A DNA stretch of 64,000 nt from Spinactinospora alkalitolerans (GTDB lineage Bacteria; Actinomycetota; Actinomycetes; Streptosporangiales; Streptosporangiaceae). The DNA lies in NCBI RefSeq assembly GCF_013408795.1, contig NZ_JACCCC010000001.1:1364001-1428000 (forward strand), read 5' to 3'. The position numbers and the translations under genes were made by a program. Within the stretch, counting starts at the first letter, position 1. Every line of letters starts with the position of its first letter. Of this stretch, positions 7,704 to 19,652 are shown piece by piece. Under the pieces are notes generated by a model. That model did not search any database. It worked only from the letters and a program-made list of their open reading frames with translations, and had not been told where the DNA came from.

Positions 7704-8051
7704 GGACGTGCTCCAACGTCGACGAGGGAAGAGAGGCGTCGGCGCGGGGCGTCACGGTGACGCGGTCGTCACGGCCGCGCGGCCGTGCGGCGGCGCGGTC
7801 AGGGCGCCCCTAGGAGGCGACGGGCGGGGGCGTGACGAAGCGCCGGGTCTGATGAGCCATGGGTCGACTCTAGCCCACGGGGCGGTCACGGCGGGATGCG
7901 GGCCGGCTCGCGCGGTGATCGGCGGGAACGCCGCCGCGGACGGCTGCGTCTGAGACTGCGCGCTCGCCGCCGCGCGGTCCCCGGGCCGGTCCCCGGCCCG
8001 CGGCGGTCCGCGGAGCGCAGTCAGTCGTCGGCAAGGAGCACCGGACTCACG
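7704..8051. other. Divergent intergenic region with palindromes
   Basis: This separates the EamA exporter (minus) from the DUF1444-like pair (plus). It contains a perfect 18-base palindrome, CACGGCCGCGCGGCCGTG, at 7770-7787 and several GTCAC/GTGAC half-sites (7751, 7757, 7768). A short leaderless-type reading frame on the minus strand lies at 7810-7860. The last 50 bases carry the AAGGAG ribosome site for 8052. No further gene is supported. Confidence 0.5.
7810..7860 (-). CDS. Possible 16-residue leader peptide upstream of EamA exporter
   Basis: TAGAGT (minus strand, 7872-7867) is six bases upstream of ATG 7860, the spacing of a leaderless actinobacterial start. It opens the frame MAHQTRRFVTPPPVAS followed by TAG. 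The hairpins at 7750-7787 lie between its stop and the exporter start. This layout (short peptide, hairpins, transporter) is that of an attenuator, and the PPP triplet near the end is a known ribosome-pausing sequence. There is no -35 match and no comparative support, so this is a hypothesis. Confidence 0.3.
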   Translation of the reverse strand: MAHQTRRFVTPPPVAS

Positions 8052-8738
8052 ATGAACCCCCCTTATCACGGGCCGCACAACGGACCGCAGCACGACGTCC
8101 ACGCGCGGCTCCTGGGCGAGCCCTTCCACATCGCGGCCCCGTTCCTGCGGGTGCTGCTCACCGGCGAGCCCACCATGCTGGGCCCCGACCAGCTCGCCTA
8201 CTCGATCAACCCCTACCTCACCGCGATGGTGGGCTACCGGCTGCACCCCGCGACGTACGAGTCGGCGATCATGGAGAAGCGGCACGCGCAGGCCTGGGGG
8301 GTGAGCAAGCAGGACCTGTGGTTCACCGCGCTGGGCAACATGGCCTACGACCGGTACGAGCCGCAGGCGCTCCAGGCCGCCGGCGACACCGTGGTGCACG
8401 CCGTGCACGGCGTCACCTGGCCGGGGTCGGCGCACATGATGCGGCTGGTCGAGGTCATGCGCGAACCCGCGCCCTTCGGCGCCGTGGTCATGCTGCCCAA
8501 CCCGAACACCCTGCTCTACGCGGTGCTGCGCAGCAAGCGCTCCGGCCCGGTCCTCGCAGCACTCCACCGGCACCACCAGAGCATGGTCCCGCCCGAGGGG
8601 CCGGTCAGCGACCAGCTCATCCTGTGGCGCGGCGGCAGGGTCAGCGGCATGTCCACCCGGCCGGGCCCCGACGGCGCCGTGCAGATCAAGAAGTCCCAGG
8701 AGTTCCGCTTCCTCCTCGACCACGAACTCCCGGACTGA
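8052..8738 (+). CDS. Uncharacterised DUF1444-like protein, first of tandem pair
   Basis: A 228-residue soluble protein starting at ATG 8052 with AAGGAG upstream; the upstream extension of the frame is Arg-rich and not coding-like. I do not recognise it firmly. The central AWGVSKQDLWFTALGNM, followed by a variable segment, then GSAHMMRLVEV and FGAVVMLPNPNTLLYAVL, follows the order seen in DUF1444 (YtpQ-type) proteins, where a helix ending in ALxNL is followed by an Asp/Ser-rich turn and a PxxDxLL strand. It is clearly a paralogue of the next gene: AHAWGV/QAWGV, SKQDLWF/GKQDIWF and the C-terminal ELPD all match. Function unknown. Confidence 0.68.
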   Translation: MNPPYHGPHNGPQHDVHARLLGEPFHIAAPFLRVLLTGEPTMLGPDQLAYSINPYLTAMVGYRLHPATYESAIMEKRHAQAWGVSKQDLWFTALGNMAYDRYEPQALQAAGDTVVHAVHGVTWPGSAHMMRLVEVMREPAPFGAVVMLPNPNTLLYAVLRSKRSGPVLAALHRHHQSMVPPEGPVSDQLILWRGGRVSGMSTRPGPDGAVQIKKSQEFRFLLDHELPD

Positions 8739-8784
8739 CGCCCCCGAGCACCTCTCCCGGACCCCGACAAGGAATCCCGTCCTC

Positions 8785-9465
8785 ATGAGCTACAACGTCC
8801 ACCACGGCCAGGCCGACCACGTCCACGCGCAACTGATGCGGGACCCGTTCCCCGCCGTCGCGCCGCACCTGAGGCTGATGGTCGTCGACGACCCGTACAT
8901 GATGGGGCAGCGCCCACTGGCCTATTCGGTCAGCTCCCGCTGCACGGCCGCGCTGTGTGTGAAGCAGAGCCGCACCGAGGCGGTCTTCCTCGGCCAGGAC
9001 CACGCCCACGCGTGGGGCGTGGGCAAGCAGGACATCTGGTTCGCCGCGCTGCAGAACATGGCCTACGAGCCCGTCGAGGTCACCCCGAACGAGTCGACCG
9101 CCGACGTGCCCCTCTACACGCTCTACGGCAAGGACTGGGCGGGGTCGGCGCACATCATGCGCTTGGGCGACGTGCTGCCCGGCCCCGCGCCCTTCGGGGC
9201 CGTGGCCATGCTGCCCGGCGTCAACTCCATCCTGTTCGCGCCGCTGCTGAGCAAGCGCTCCCTGCGGATCCTGCCGATGATGTGGCTGGTGTACAAGCGT
9301 TTCAGCAGCGAGGACCGGGCCGTGACCGACCATCTGCTGTGGTGGCGCGGCGGCCGGCTGAGCGCGATGGACGCCATGGACAGCGAACAGGTGGACGGCA
9401 AGAGCGGCATCCACCTCATCGAGAGCCCGGAGTTCCAGCGGATGAAGGACGAGCTGCCGGACTAG
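8785..9465 (+). CDS. Uncharacterised DUF1444-like protein, second of tandem pair
   Basis: A 226-residue paralogue of the preceding gene, 46 bases downstream and probably co-transcribed. ATG at 8785; AAGGA lies upstream. Shared order: DVHARLL/HVHAQLM at the N-terminus, P(F)-AAP-LR, AWGVGKQDIWFAALQNMAY, WAGSAHIMRL, PAPFGAVAMLPGVNSILFAPLLSKRS, DHLLWWRGGRLSAMD and a terminal DELPD. The acidic ending and the paired arrangement suggest two subunits of one complex or a duplicated stress or immunity factor. This is inference; no toxin, signal peptide or membrane segment is present. Confidence 0.68.
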   Translation: MSYNVHHGQADHVHAQLMRDPFPAVAPHLRLMVVDDPYMMGQRPLAYSVSSRCTAALCVKQSRTEAVFLGQDHAHAWGVGKQDIWFAALQNMAYEPVEVTPNESTADVPLYTLYGKDWAGSAHIMRLGDVLPGPAPFGAVAMLPGVNSILFAPLLSKRSLRILPMMWLVYKRFSSEDRAVTDHLLWWRGGRLSAMDAMDSEQVDGKSGIHLIESPEFQRMKDELPD

Positions 9466-9511
9466 GGCCGCGGAGGCGGAGAGGGGCGCGGCGAAGAGCA
9501 CCGTTGAACCG

Positions 9512-10357
9512 TTAACCCGCGAAGGTGTCCTCCGGAGGCGCGGGGGAGTCCTGGGCGGTCGTGTCGTAGACGGGGGTCGCGCCCGCGGTGAACCTCCGCA
9601 GTTCGGCGTCGGTCAGCACACGGGCCATGTCGGGGTCGCGGTGGGCGCGGCGGGCCAGCTCGTCGACGGGCAGCGCGCGGTTGGCCGCGACCAGCACCAG
9701 GTTGCCGAACCTGCGCCCCCGCAGCACCGCCGGCTCGGCGACGAGCGCCAACTGGCCGAACACCGCGCCGACGGTGGCGGCCTGCGCGCGCACGTGCCGC
9801 AGCCGCTTGCCGTCGCCGACGTTGGCCGCGTAGACCCCGTGGGGCCGCAGCACCCGTGCGACCTCGGTGACGAACTCCACCGACGTCAGGTGCCCGGGCG
9901 TGCGCGCGCCGGAGAACACGTCCGCCACCACCAGGTCGGTGGCGTCGGCGCGTCGCTCGCCCAGCCAGGCGCGGGCGTCGCCGGTGCCCACGCGGATGTC
10001 GGCGCGCCGGTCCCAGGGGAGGTCGCGGCGGACGCGCTCGATGAGGCCGGCGTCGATGTCGACCGCGCGCTGCCGGGACCCGGGCCGCGTGGCGGCGATG
10101 TAGCGGGCCAGGGTGAGCGCGCCCGAACCGAGGTGGAACGCGTCGATGGGCGCGCGCTCGGGCGCCAGCAGGTCCACCACGTGCCCGAAGCGCCGCATGT
10201 ACTCGAAGTCCAGGTAGGTGGGGTCGGAGAGGTCCACATGGGACTGCGGGGTGCCGTCCACCACGAGCATCCACGACTCGGGGCGGTCGGCGTCGCGCAG
10301 CAGTTCCACGGCCGGCCGCTCCGGTCCGCCCCCGGTCCCGGCGCCGCGTTCGCCCAT
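9512..10357 (-). CDS. Spermidine-synthase-like methyltransferase-fold protein
   Basis: A 281-residue soluble protein starting at ATG 10357 (an in-frame GTG lies just upstream). The Rossmann core has AFHLGSGALTLARYIAATRPGS (glycine-rich loop), AVDIDAGLIERVRRDL (acidic ribose-binding strand), VGTGDARAWL and LVVADVFSGARTPGHLTSVEF. This arrangement is typical of the SpeE-like group annotated as fused-MFS/spermidine synthase, here without the membrane half. Whether it makes polyamines is doubtful, since many actinobacterial members lack the decarboxylated-SAM and putrescine pocket. A related protein with the membrane half is at 49287-50759. Confidence 0.8.
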   Translation of the reverse strand: MGERGAGTGGGPERPAVELLRDADRPESWMLVVDGTPQSHVDLSDPTYLDFEYMRRFGHVVDLLAPERAPIDAFHLGSGALTLARYIAATRPGSRQRAVDIDAGLIERVRRDLPWDRRADIRVGTGDARAWLGERRADATDLVVADVFSGARTPGHLTSVEFVTEVARVLRPHGVYAANVGDGKRLRHVRAQAATVGAVFGQLALVAEPAVLRGRRFGNLVLVAANRALPVDELARRAHRDPDMARVLTDAELRRFTAGATPVYDTTAQDSPAPPEDTFAG

Positions 10358-10548
10358 GATCCCCACCCGTCGACTCCGTCCCTCGGGCCGGTCGGCCCGC
10401 ACACACGGTAGACGAACCGGGACCCGGCCGCCGTGGCGGGGACCGCGCTCGCGCGGCGCCGATCCGGCGCGCGGCTGCGAGCGGTACGCCGGACCGCTAG
10501 CCTGGAACTCCTCTCTTTTCTTTTCCCGTGTCTGTTCGAGGAGTGGCC

Positions 10549-12318
10549 GTGCTGCTGCGGATGTCGACCCTGTTCCTGCGCACCCTGCGCGAGGACCCGG
10601 CGGACGCTGAGGTGCCGAGCCACAAGCTGCTCGCCCGCGGCGGCTACGTGCGCCGCGCCGCGCCCGGCGTCTACTCCTGGCTGCCGCTCGGCAAGATCGT
10701 CCTGGAGAACGTGGCGAACGTGGTGCGCGAGGAGATGAACCGCATCGGCGGTCAGGAGGTGCTGCTGCCCGCCCTGCTGCCCCGCGAGTACTACGAGGCC
10801 ACCGGCCGCTGGACCGAGTACGGCGACAGCCTCTTCCGCATCGTCGACCGCAAGGGCGCCGACTACCTGCTCGGCCCCACCCACGAGGAGCTGTTCACGC
10901 TCCTGGTCAAGGGCGAGTACTCCTCCTACAAGGACTTCCCGGTCATCCTGTACCAGATCCAGGAGAAGTTCCGCGACGAGGCCCGGCCCAGGGCCGGCAT
11001 CCTGCGCGGCCGCGAGTTCCACATGAAGGACGCCTACTCCTTCGACATCGACGACGAGGGCCTGCAGCGCTCCTACGAGCTGCACCGCGACGCCTACATC
11101 AGGATCTTCGACCGGCTCGGCCTGAACTACGTCGTCGTCGCGGCGACCTCCGGCGCCATGGGGGGTTCGGCCTCCGAGGAGTTCCTCGCCGAGGCGGACA
11201 CCGGCGAGGACACCTTCGTCCGCAGCACCGGCTCCGACTACGCCGCCAACGTCGAGGCCGTGCGCACGCCGGTCCCCCCGGCGCGGCCCGTCGAGGGGCG
11301 GCCCGAGGCGCAGGTGCACCACACGCCCGACACCCCCACCATCGAGACCCTGGTGGACTTCCTCAACGGCGCCGGCCTGCGCGGCGCCGACGAGCGGCCC
11401 CGGACCTTCACCGCCGCCGACACGCTGAAGAACGTGCTGGTCAAGATCCGCCGCCCGGGGGAGACCGAGTGGGAGGTCCTCGGCATCGGCGTGCCCGGTG
11501 ACCGCGAGGTCGACATGAAGCGGCTGGAGGCCTCACTGGAGCCGGCCGAGGTCGAGCTGCTGGAGGAGGCGGACTTCGCCGCCAACCCGTTCCTGGTCAA
11601 GGGCTACGTCGGGCCGAGGGCGCTGCTGGACAACAAGCTGCGCTACCTGGTCGACCCGCGCGTCGTCGAGGGCACGGCCTGGGTGACCGGCGCCGACCGG
11701 CCCGACCACCACGTGGTGGACCTGGTGTGCGGCCGCGACTTCACCCCCGACGGCACCATCGAGGCCGCCGAGGTGCGCGACGGCGACCCCTCACCCGACG
11801 GCCGCGGCACCCTCTACACCGCGCGCGGCATCGAGATCGGCCACGTCTTCCAGCTCGGCCGCAAGTACACCGACACCTTCGGGTTCGACGCGCTCGGCCC
11901 CGACGGCAAGCCCAAGCGTGTCACCATGGGCTCCTACGGCATCGGCGTCTCCCGGGTGGTCGCCGCGATCGTCGAGCAGTCCCACGACGACAAGGGCGTC
12001 GTGTGGCCGCGCGAGGTCGCCCCGGCCGACGTGCACGTGGTCGGCACCGGCAAGGGTGAGCAGATCGAGGTCGCGCTGCGCATCGCCGAGGAGCTGGCGG
12101 CCAGGGGCGTGCGCGTCATCGTCGACGACCGCAAGGGCGTCTCGCCTGGCGTGAAGTTCACCGACGCCGAACTGCTGGGCGTCCCCACCGGCGTCATCGT
12201 CGGCAAGGGCCTGGCGTCCGGCGTCGTGGAGCTGCGCGACCGCGCCGGCGGCGAGCGCGAGGAGATCCCCGTGGACACCGTGGTGGAGAAGGTCGCCGCG
12301 ATCGTCAAGGACGCCTGA
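10549..12318 (+). CDS. proS: Prolyl-tRNA synthetase, bacterial type with editing domain
   Basis: A 589-residue class II synthetase that charges tRNA-Pro. GTG at 10549 is chosen because GAGGAG sits five bases upstream. [40 protein letters not shown] is the conserved N-terminus. Motif 2 lies around [25 protein letters not shown], and motif 3 around [15 protein letters not shown] near residue 465. Between them, residues about 225-390 form the INS editing domain that clears Ala-tRNA-Pro. The C-terminus is the anticodon-binding domain. A pyrimidine-rich leader precedes it. It is monocistronic and ends in a GC hairpin. Confidence 0.96.
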   Translation: MLLRMSTLFLRTLREDPADAEVPSHKLLARGGYVRRAAPGVYSWLPLGKIVLENVANVVREEMNRIGGQEVLLPALLPREYYEATGRWTEYGDSLFRIVDRKGADYLLGPTHEELFTLLVKGEYSSYKDFPVILYQIQEKFRDEARPRAGILRGREFHMKDAYSFDIDDEGLQRSYELHRDAYIRIFDRLGLNYVVVAATSGAMGGSASEEFLAEADTGEDTFVRSTGSDYAANVEAVRTPVPPARPVEGRPEAQVHHTPDTPTIETLVDFLNGAGLRGADERPRTFTAADTLKNVLVKIRRPGETEWEVLGIGVPGDREVDMKRLEASLEPAEVELLEEADFAANPFLVKGYVGPRALLDNKLRYLVDPRVVEGTAWVTGADRPDHHVVDLVCGRDFTPDGTIEAAEVRDGDPSPDGRGTLYTARGIEIGHVFQLGRKYTDTFGFDALGPDGKPKRVTMGSYGIGVSRVVAAIVEQSHDDKGVVWPREVAPADVHVVGTGKGEQIEVALRIAEELAARGVRVIVDDRKGVSPGVKFTDAELLGVPTGVIVGKGLASGVVELRDRAGGEREEIPVDTVVEKVAAIVKDA

Positions 12319-12338
12319 CGGGGCGGCGGCCCGCCCCG
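12319..12338 (+). terminator. GC hairpin after proS
   Basis: CGGGGCGG/CCGCCCCG forms an 8-bp stem around CGGC immediately after the proS stop and nine bases before the end of the convergent ferritin-like gene. Probably a shared bidirectional terminator. Confidence 0.55.
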
Positions 12339-12347
12339 GAGGGGCCG

Positions 12348-12791
12348 CTACAACTCCCCTCCCGGGAAGCCTGGGAAGGGCATCAGGTCGGCGCCCCATG
12401 CCAGCGAGCGCACGGTCGTCGACTTCAGGGAGCGCCCGGCGAGGTCGCGCAGTTCGGGATCGCCGGCGGCGGCCAGCTCCAGGTAGGCCTGGGCGGCCGT
12501 CCGCTCCAGCCCGGCGGCGAACTGCGCGAGCGCGTCCGGCCCGTCCTCGGCGGGCAGCTCGTAGGCGCGCTCCCCGGCCGCCGGATCGGCGTCGCGTTCG
12601 AGGAGCTCCGCGCGCAGGGTGTCGCGCTGGCCGCGGTGCGCGTCGAGGTGCTCGTAGGCCCGCTTCCGCGCCGCGTCGCCGGAGTTCGCGCCGACGAACC
12701 CGTAGCCGTAGACGGCCGCGTGCTCCGCGCGCAGCGCGTTCTGCAGCGCCTCGATGTGGTCGAACCCCTCGGGGCCGGTCGTGGCGCTCAT
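12348..12791 (-). CDS. DUF4439 ferritin-like domain protein
   Basis: A 147-residue all-helical protein with ferritin-like pattern: EALQNALRAEHAAVYGYGFVGAN carries the ExxxxE/H-type segment, EHLDAHRGQRDTLRAEL follows, then AAGLERTAAQAYLELAAAG. This matches the DUF4439 family that sits upstream of rimP-nusA in actinobacteria. Its biochemical role is unknown; iron or oxygen handling is inferred from fold only. Two overlapping ATGs (12794, 12791) follow GGAGG; 12791 gives the better spacing. The gene overlaps the lipoprotein stop (ATGATG), so the two are translationally coupled. Confidence 0.8.
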   Translation of the reverse strand: MSATTGPEGFDHIEALQNALRAEHAAVYGYGFVGANSGDAARKRAYEHLDAHRGQRDTLRAELLERDADPAAGERAYELPAEDGPDALAQFAAGLERTAAQAYLELAAAGDPELRDLAGRSLKSTTVRSLAWGADLMPFPGFPGGEL

Positions 12792-13315
12792 CATGCCTCC
12801 GGGGTCTCGGTCGAGAGCAGGTGGGCGTGGCCGGCCTCGCAGGCGCCGACGCTGGCGAAGAGCTGAGCCAGGCCGGAGTCGGCGACCTCGGTCATCTGGC
12901 GGGCGCGGGACGCCGCCGCGGCCTCCTCGGCCACCCGCAGCGCCGGGACCGGCACCGGAGCGTCGGGCTCCGGCGCGGTCTCGGGTGCGCCGCCGGCCTC
13001 GGGCGCGCCGGTGGCGCCGCCCCGGGGCTCCTCCTCGCGCTCCGGCAGCCGGTCGCGCAGCGCGCCGAGATGGCGCTCGTGGTCGCCCACGAGCCGCTCC
13101 AGCAGTTCGACCGGTCCCCGACCGGCGGAGATCGTCGCCCGGTACCGGGCGACGATCCGCTCCTTCTCGGCGATCGCGCCGCGAAGCAGGTACTCGTCCG
13201 GTGAGATCTCGCTGGGGTACCACCGCGCGCCCTGGCAACCGCTCAAGCCGACCGCGGCCAGGCCCGCGATCGCACCGGCGATGACCGTGCGCCGGCTGAC
13301 CGGGTCGTGGCGCAA
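12791..13315 (-). CDS. Lipoprotein of unknown function (DUF4439 partner)
   Basis: A 174-residue exported protein. TTG at 13315 is the start because GAGGAGG lies five bases upstream. The signal peptide is RRTVIAGAIAGLAAVGLSGC with a lipobox LSGC, so it should be a membrane-anchored lipoprotein; the paired arginines are weakly Tat-like. The mature part is helical (EKERIVARYRATISAG, DHERHLGALRDRL), with a Pro/Ala/Glu-rich linker (about residues 100-130) and a final helix with HAHLL. Its coupling to the ferritin-like gene suggests that they act together, one outside and one inside. Function unknown. Confidence 0.75.
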   Translation of the reverse strand: MRHDPVSRRTVIAGAIAGLAAVGLSGCQGARWYPSEISPDEYLLRGAIAEKERIVARYRATISAGRGPVELLERLVGDHERHLGALRDRLPEREEEPRGGATGAPEAGGAPETAPEPDAPVPVPALRVAEEAAAASRARQMTEVADSGLAQLFASVGACEAGHAHLLSTETPEA

Positions 13316-13633
13316 CCGTGCCTCCTCGAAAGCCGTGCGGGACAAGGGCGCCGCACGCGTCGGCGGCCCCGCGAAGGCGTGCGGACATGGGGTGTGCGAC
13401 CCATCTTTCCACGACGCGCACGCCCTTCGCGCGCGCCGCAGGCGGGGCGGGCCGGACCGGGACGGGGAATTCTCCCGCGCGATGTGGAGCCGGAGCATGC
13501 CTGGGTATGCGCCGACTGTGGATACTCTTGGTTCAAACCGCCGTCTGCCCGGACGCGCGGACGAACTTTGTGCAGAGCTGGACCGCCCCGCCCCTTGCGG
13601 AGAGCGGGCGGAGACCGCCGAGGAGGATCACTG
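13316..13633. other. Divergent promoter region upstream of rimP operon
   Basis: This separates the lipoprotein gene (minus) from rimP (plus). TGTGGATACT at about 13516-13525 resembles an extended -10 box and could drive the rimP-nusA-infB operon. AGGAGG at 13621-13626 is the rimP ribosome site. No gene is supported; a fragment reading HAWVCADCGYSWF in the rimP frame has only one CxxC pair and is not taken as a protein. Confidence 0.4.
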
Positions 13634-14128
13634 ATGGGCGCGCAGGCTCGCCACGACCGTCTGGCGCGGTTGCTGGAACCGGTCCTGGCCGAGGCCGGGC
13701 TGGACCTGGAGGCCGTTGAGGTCACCCCGGTCGGCAAGCGTCGCCTGCTGCGCGTCGTGGTCGACTCCGACGACGGCGTCGACCTCGACTCCGTCGGGGA
13801 GGTCAGCCAGACGATCTCCAGTACGCTCGACGCCTCCGATGTCATGGGCAATGCCCCTTACGTGCTCGAAGTGACCTCGCCGGGCGTGGACCGACCGCTC
13901 ACGCAACCTCGGCACTGGCGGCGGGCGCGGGGACGCCTGGTGCACGCCCCGCTCGCCGGCGGTGGCGAGGTACGGGGACGCGTGACGCAGGCCGACGAAT
14001 CCGGCGTCACCCTGGACGCCGACGGTCAGAGTCGGGTATACGCCTATTCCGACCTGGGGCGCGGCAAGGTCCAGATTGAATTTCGCCGCGATGCCGAAAC
14101 CGGCCCCGGCGCCGACGCGGCGGACTAG
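13634..14128 (+). CDS. rimP: Ribosome maturation factor RimP
   Basis: A 164-residue protein starting at ATG 13634 behind AGGAGG. The N-terminal domain has LLEPVLAEAGLDLEAVEVTPVGKRRLLRVVVDSDDGVDLD, then the alpha-helix VGEVSQTISSTLD and YVLEVTSPGVDRPLTQPRHW, the most conserved RimP motif. The C-terminal SH3-like domain is GRVTQADESGVTLDADG. RimP binds the 30S subunit during late assembly. It heads the operon rimP-nusA-ylxR-infB, with nusA 12 bases downstream. Confidence 0.94.
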   Translation: MGAQARHDRLARLLEPVLAEAGLDLEAVEVTPVGKRRLLRVVVDSDDGVDLDSVGEVSQTISSTLDASDVMGNAPYVLEVTSPGVDRPLTQPRHWRRARGRLVHAPLAGGGEVRGRVTQADESGVTLDADGQSRVYAYSDLGRGKVQIEFRRDAETGPGADAAD

Positions 14129-14140
14129 AGGGGGAGCCCC

Positions 14141-15190
14141 GTGGATATCGATATGAGTGTCCTGCGCAGCCTGGAGCGCGAGAAGGACATTTCAGTGGAC
14201 CTCGTCGTCAAGGCGATCGAGGACGCCCTGCTGATCGCCTACCACCGGCAGGAGGGGACCGAGTCCTCAGCGCGGGTCGAGCTGGACCGCACCAGCGGGC
14301 ACGTCACGGTGTGGGCCGAGGAGTCCGATGACGAGGGCAACGTCATCCGGGAGTACGACGCCACCCCCACCGGGTTCGGCCGCATCGCCACCTCGACGGC
14401 CAAGCAGGTCATCCTGCAGCGCCTGCGCGACGCCGAGGACGAGCTCACCCTCGGGGAGTTCGCCGGCCGCGAGTTCGAGGTCGTCTCCGGCATCATCCAG
14501 CAGGGCAAGGACCCGCGCAACGTCCTGGTCGACCTGGGCAGGATCGAGGCCATCCTGCCGCCGCAGGAGCAGGTGCCCGGCGAGAACTACACCCACGGCG
14601 AGCGGCTGCGCGCCTACGTCGTGCAGGTGCGCAAGGGGCACCGGGGCCCGTCGGTGACGCTGTCGCGCACCCACCCCAACCTGGTCCGCAAGCTGTTCCA
14701 GCTGGAGGTCCCCGAGATCGCCGACGGCACCGTCGAGATCGCGGCGATCGCGCGCGAGGCCGGGCACCGCACCAAGATGGCGGTCAAGTCCAACAAGGCC
14801 GGGGTCAACGCCAAGGGCGCCTGCATCGGTCCGCTGGGCAGCCGGGTCCGCAACGTCATGGCCGAACTGCACGGCGAGAAGATCGACATCGTCGACCACT
14901 CCGACGACCCCGCGGTGTTCGTGGGCAACGCTCTGTCCCCGGCGCGGGTCACCCACGTCGAGGTGCTCGACGCCGTCGCCAGGGTCGCCCGCGTCACGGT
15001 GCCGGACTACCAGCAGTCGCTGGCGATCGGCAAGGAGGGGCAGAACGCCCGCCTCGCCGCCCGGCTCACCGGCTGGCGGATCGACATCCGGTCCGACGCC
15101 GAGCCGACGGAGTCGGCCGGGACCGCCGAACCCTTCGTGGAGACCGGCGACGACCGGCCTTCCGGCCCGGCGGACGCGCCGGCCCGCTAG
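14141..15190 (+). CDS. nusA: Transcription termination/antitermination factor NusA
   Basis: A 349-residue RNA polymerase-associated factor. GTG at 14141 follows GGGGGAG. Residues about 1-125 form the polymerase-binding N-terminal domain, about 130-200 the S1 domain ([20 protein letters not shown]), and 200-345 the two KH domains with [37 protein letters not shown] and [26 protein letters not shown]. It lacks the acidic C-terminal repeats of E. coli NusA, as is normal for actinobacteria. It modulates pausing, termination and rRNA antitermination. The next gene starts one base after its stop. Confidence 0.96.
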   Translation: MDIDMSVLRSLEREKDISVDLVVKAIEDALLIAYHRQEGTESSARVELDRTSGHVTVWAEESDDEGNVIREYDATPTGFGRIATSTAKQVILQRLRDAEDELTLGEFAGREFEVVSGIIQQGKDPRNVLVDLGRIEAILPPQEQVPGENYTHGERLRAYVVQVRKGHRGPSVTLSRTHPNLVRKLFQLEVPEIADGTVEIAAIAREAGHRTKMAVKSNKAGVNAKGACIGPLGSRVRNVMAELHGEKIDIVDHSDDPAVFVGNALSPARVTHVEVLDAVARVARVTVPDYQQSLAIGKEGQNARLAARLTGWRIDIRSDAEPTESAGTAEPFVETGDDRPSGPADAPAR

Positions 15191-15191
15191 A

Positions 15192-15467
15192 ATGGGAGGC
15201 GCTGACCGATCGGTGCCCGTGCGCACGTGCGTGGGGTGCCGGTCCAGAGCAGCCCAGTCCGATCTGCTGCGGCTGGCGGTCGAGGGCGACATGATCACGC
15301 CGGACACCGCCGGACGCATGCCGGGCCGAGGTGCCTACCTGCACCCCGACCCGACGTGTTGGGAGACGGCCGACCGGCGCAAGGCGTGGAACCGGGCCTT
15401 CCGGGCCACGGGCCGACTGGACGCGTCGCGCGTCGCCGCGCACTTCGCCGCCGCCCCGCGCGTTTGA
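15192..15467 (+). CDS. rnpM: YlxR-family RNA-binding protein (RNase P modulator RnpM)
   Basis: A 91-residue basic protein. VRTCVGCRSRAAQSDLLRL is the YlxR signature (RxCxxCR), followed by PGRGAYLHPDPTCWETADRRKAWNRAFR. Bacillus and other YlxR proteins bind nucleic acid, and one has been described as an RNase P modulator; a role here is by family. It starts one base after the nusA stop, so it is probably co-translated. Start codon ATG 15192. Confidence 0.9.
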   Translation: MGGADRSVPVRTCVGCRSRAAQSDLLRLAVEGDMITPDTAGRMPGRGAYLHPDPTCWETADRRKAWNRAFRATGRLDASRVAAHFAAAPRV

Positions 15468-15708
15468 GTCGGTCGCAGTTCCGGATAGGGTTGGAATGAT
15501 CGCGCCGCCTGTTCGGTTGGAACTACCGGACGGTCGGCGGGTCTTGCTATGTCGGCATGTCCGATGTAACTGACCCATTGTTGTGTAACAGACGAGTCGG
15601 AAGCGGGTCGAGATTGCGATGAGCGCTCGATGAGTACGCAGCGATGAGTACGTCAAGCTAGCGACGGTCCGGCACAAGCCCATGTCCCGGACCGAGTAGA
15701 GGAGAGCA

Positions 15709-18723
<3,015 letters not shown>

Positions 18724-18740
18724 CGCCCTTCGCGTCATCC

Positions 18741-18770
18741 CCGGGCCCCGGCTGCCGAGCCGGGGCCCGG
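18741..18770 (+). terminator. 13-bp hairpin after infB
   Basis: CCGGGCCCCGGCT at 18741-18753 pairs perfectly with 18758-18770 around a GCCG tetraloop, 17 bases past the infB stop. It likely ends the rimP-infB transcript or attenuates read-through into the DUF503-rbfA genes. Confidence 0.75.
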
Positions 18771-18839
18771 GTCCTTGGGTCCGCCCTCCACCGACCCGCC
18801 GCGAGCGGTACAACAACAGACAAACCACGGGGTGAACGC

Positions 18840-19136
18840 GTGTTCGTTGGGGCTCTGACCCTGGACGTGCTGCTCGGCGACGTCCGTTCCCTGAAGCAGA
18901 AGCGCTCGGTGGTACGGCCCATCGTGGCCGAGCTTCACCGCAAGTTCGCCGTCTCGGTCGCCGAGACCGGCGACCAGAGCCTGTACCGGCGCTGCGAGAT
19001 CGGGATCGCCGTCGCCTCCTCCACCGCCGCGCACTGCGTCGAGGTCCTCGACGCCTGCGAGCGGCTGGTCGCCGGCCGCCCCGAGATCGAGCTGCTCTCC
19101 GCCAGGCAGCGGCTCTTCAGTCAAGAGGAAGATTAG
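18840..19136 (+). CDS. DUF503 (YlxP-like) protein
   Basis: A 98-residue small protein. GTG 18840 gives [42 protein letters not shown], the DUF503 signature, ending with [11 protein letters not shown]. The family always sits between infB and rbfA in firmicutes and actinobacteria, consistent with a ribosome-related role, but its function is unproven. The upstream frame extension is Arg-rich and crosses the infB hairpin, so it was discarded. It lies four bases from rbfA. Confidence 0.9.
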   Translation: MFVGALTLDVLLGDVRSLKQKRSVVRPIVAELHRKFAVSVAETGDQSLYRRCEIGIAVASSTAAHCVEVLDACERLVAGRPEIELLSARQRLFSQEED

Positions 19137-19140
19137 AGAC

Positions 19141-19587
19141 ATGGTTGACGCCGCACGCGCGCGCAAGCTCGCCGACCGGATCCAGAAGATCGTGGCGGAG
19201 ATGCTGGAGCGCCGCATCAAGGACCCGCGGCTCGGATTCGTCACCGTGACCGACGCGCGGCTCACCAACGACCTGCGCGACGCGACGGTCTACTACACGG
19301 TGTTCGGCTCCGACGAGGAGAAGGCCGGAACGGCCGCCGCGCTGGAGAGCGCCAAGGGCGTGATCCGCTCGGAGGTCGGTCGCCAGACCGGCCTGCGCCA
19401 CACCCCGAGCCTGGTCTTCGTGGCCGACGAGGTCCAGCAGAACGCCCAGCACATCGAGGAACTGCTGGCCAAGGCCCGCGAGGCCGACGCGGAGGTCGCC
19501 CGCGCCGCGGCCACCGCCCGGCCGGCCGGCGAAGCCGACCCCTACAAGGCACCGCGCGAGTACGACGACGAGGACCACGGCGAATAG
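19141..19587 (+). CDS. rbfA: 30S ribosome-binding factor RbfA
   Basis: A 148-residue KH-like protein acting in late 16S rRNA maturation and cold adaptation. [52 protein letters not shown] and the later [25 protein letters not shown] are the canonical RbfA segments. The C-terminal 30 residues are an acidic, Ala-rich extension. ATG 19141 follows GAGGAAG, only four bases after the DUF503 stop, so they are co-transcribed. Confidence 0.95.
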   Translation: MVDAARARKLADRIQKIVAEMLERRIKDPRLGFVTVTDARLTNDLRDATVYYTVFGSDEEKAGTAAALESAKGVIRSEVGRQTGLRHTPSLVFVADEVQQNAQHIEELLAKAREADAEVARAAATARPAGEADPYKAPREYDDEDHGE

Positions 19588-19652
19588 CGGTCCCCGGCCC
19601 GCACGCGCCCCACCCGGCCGGGTCGTCCGGCAGCACGAGGAAGCACCTCCAC

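Noticed and set aside
13481-13633. Frame upstream of rimP reading HAWVCADCGYSWF, resembling half a rubredoxin or zinc ribbon
   Set aside because: Only one CxxC pair, no ribosome site at a sensible start, continues directly into rimP, and coincides with a -10-like box. Probably chance in promoter DNA.
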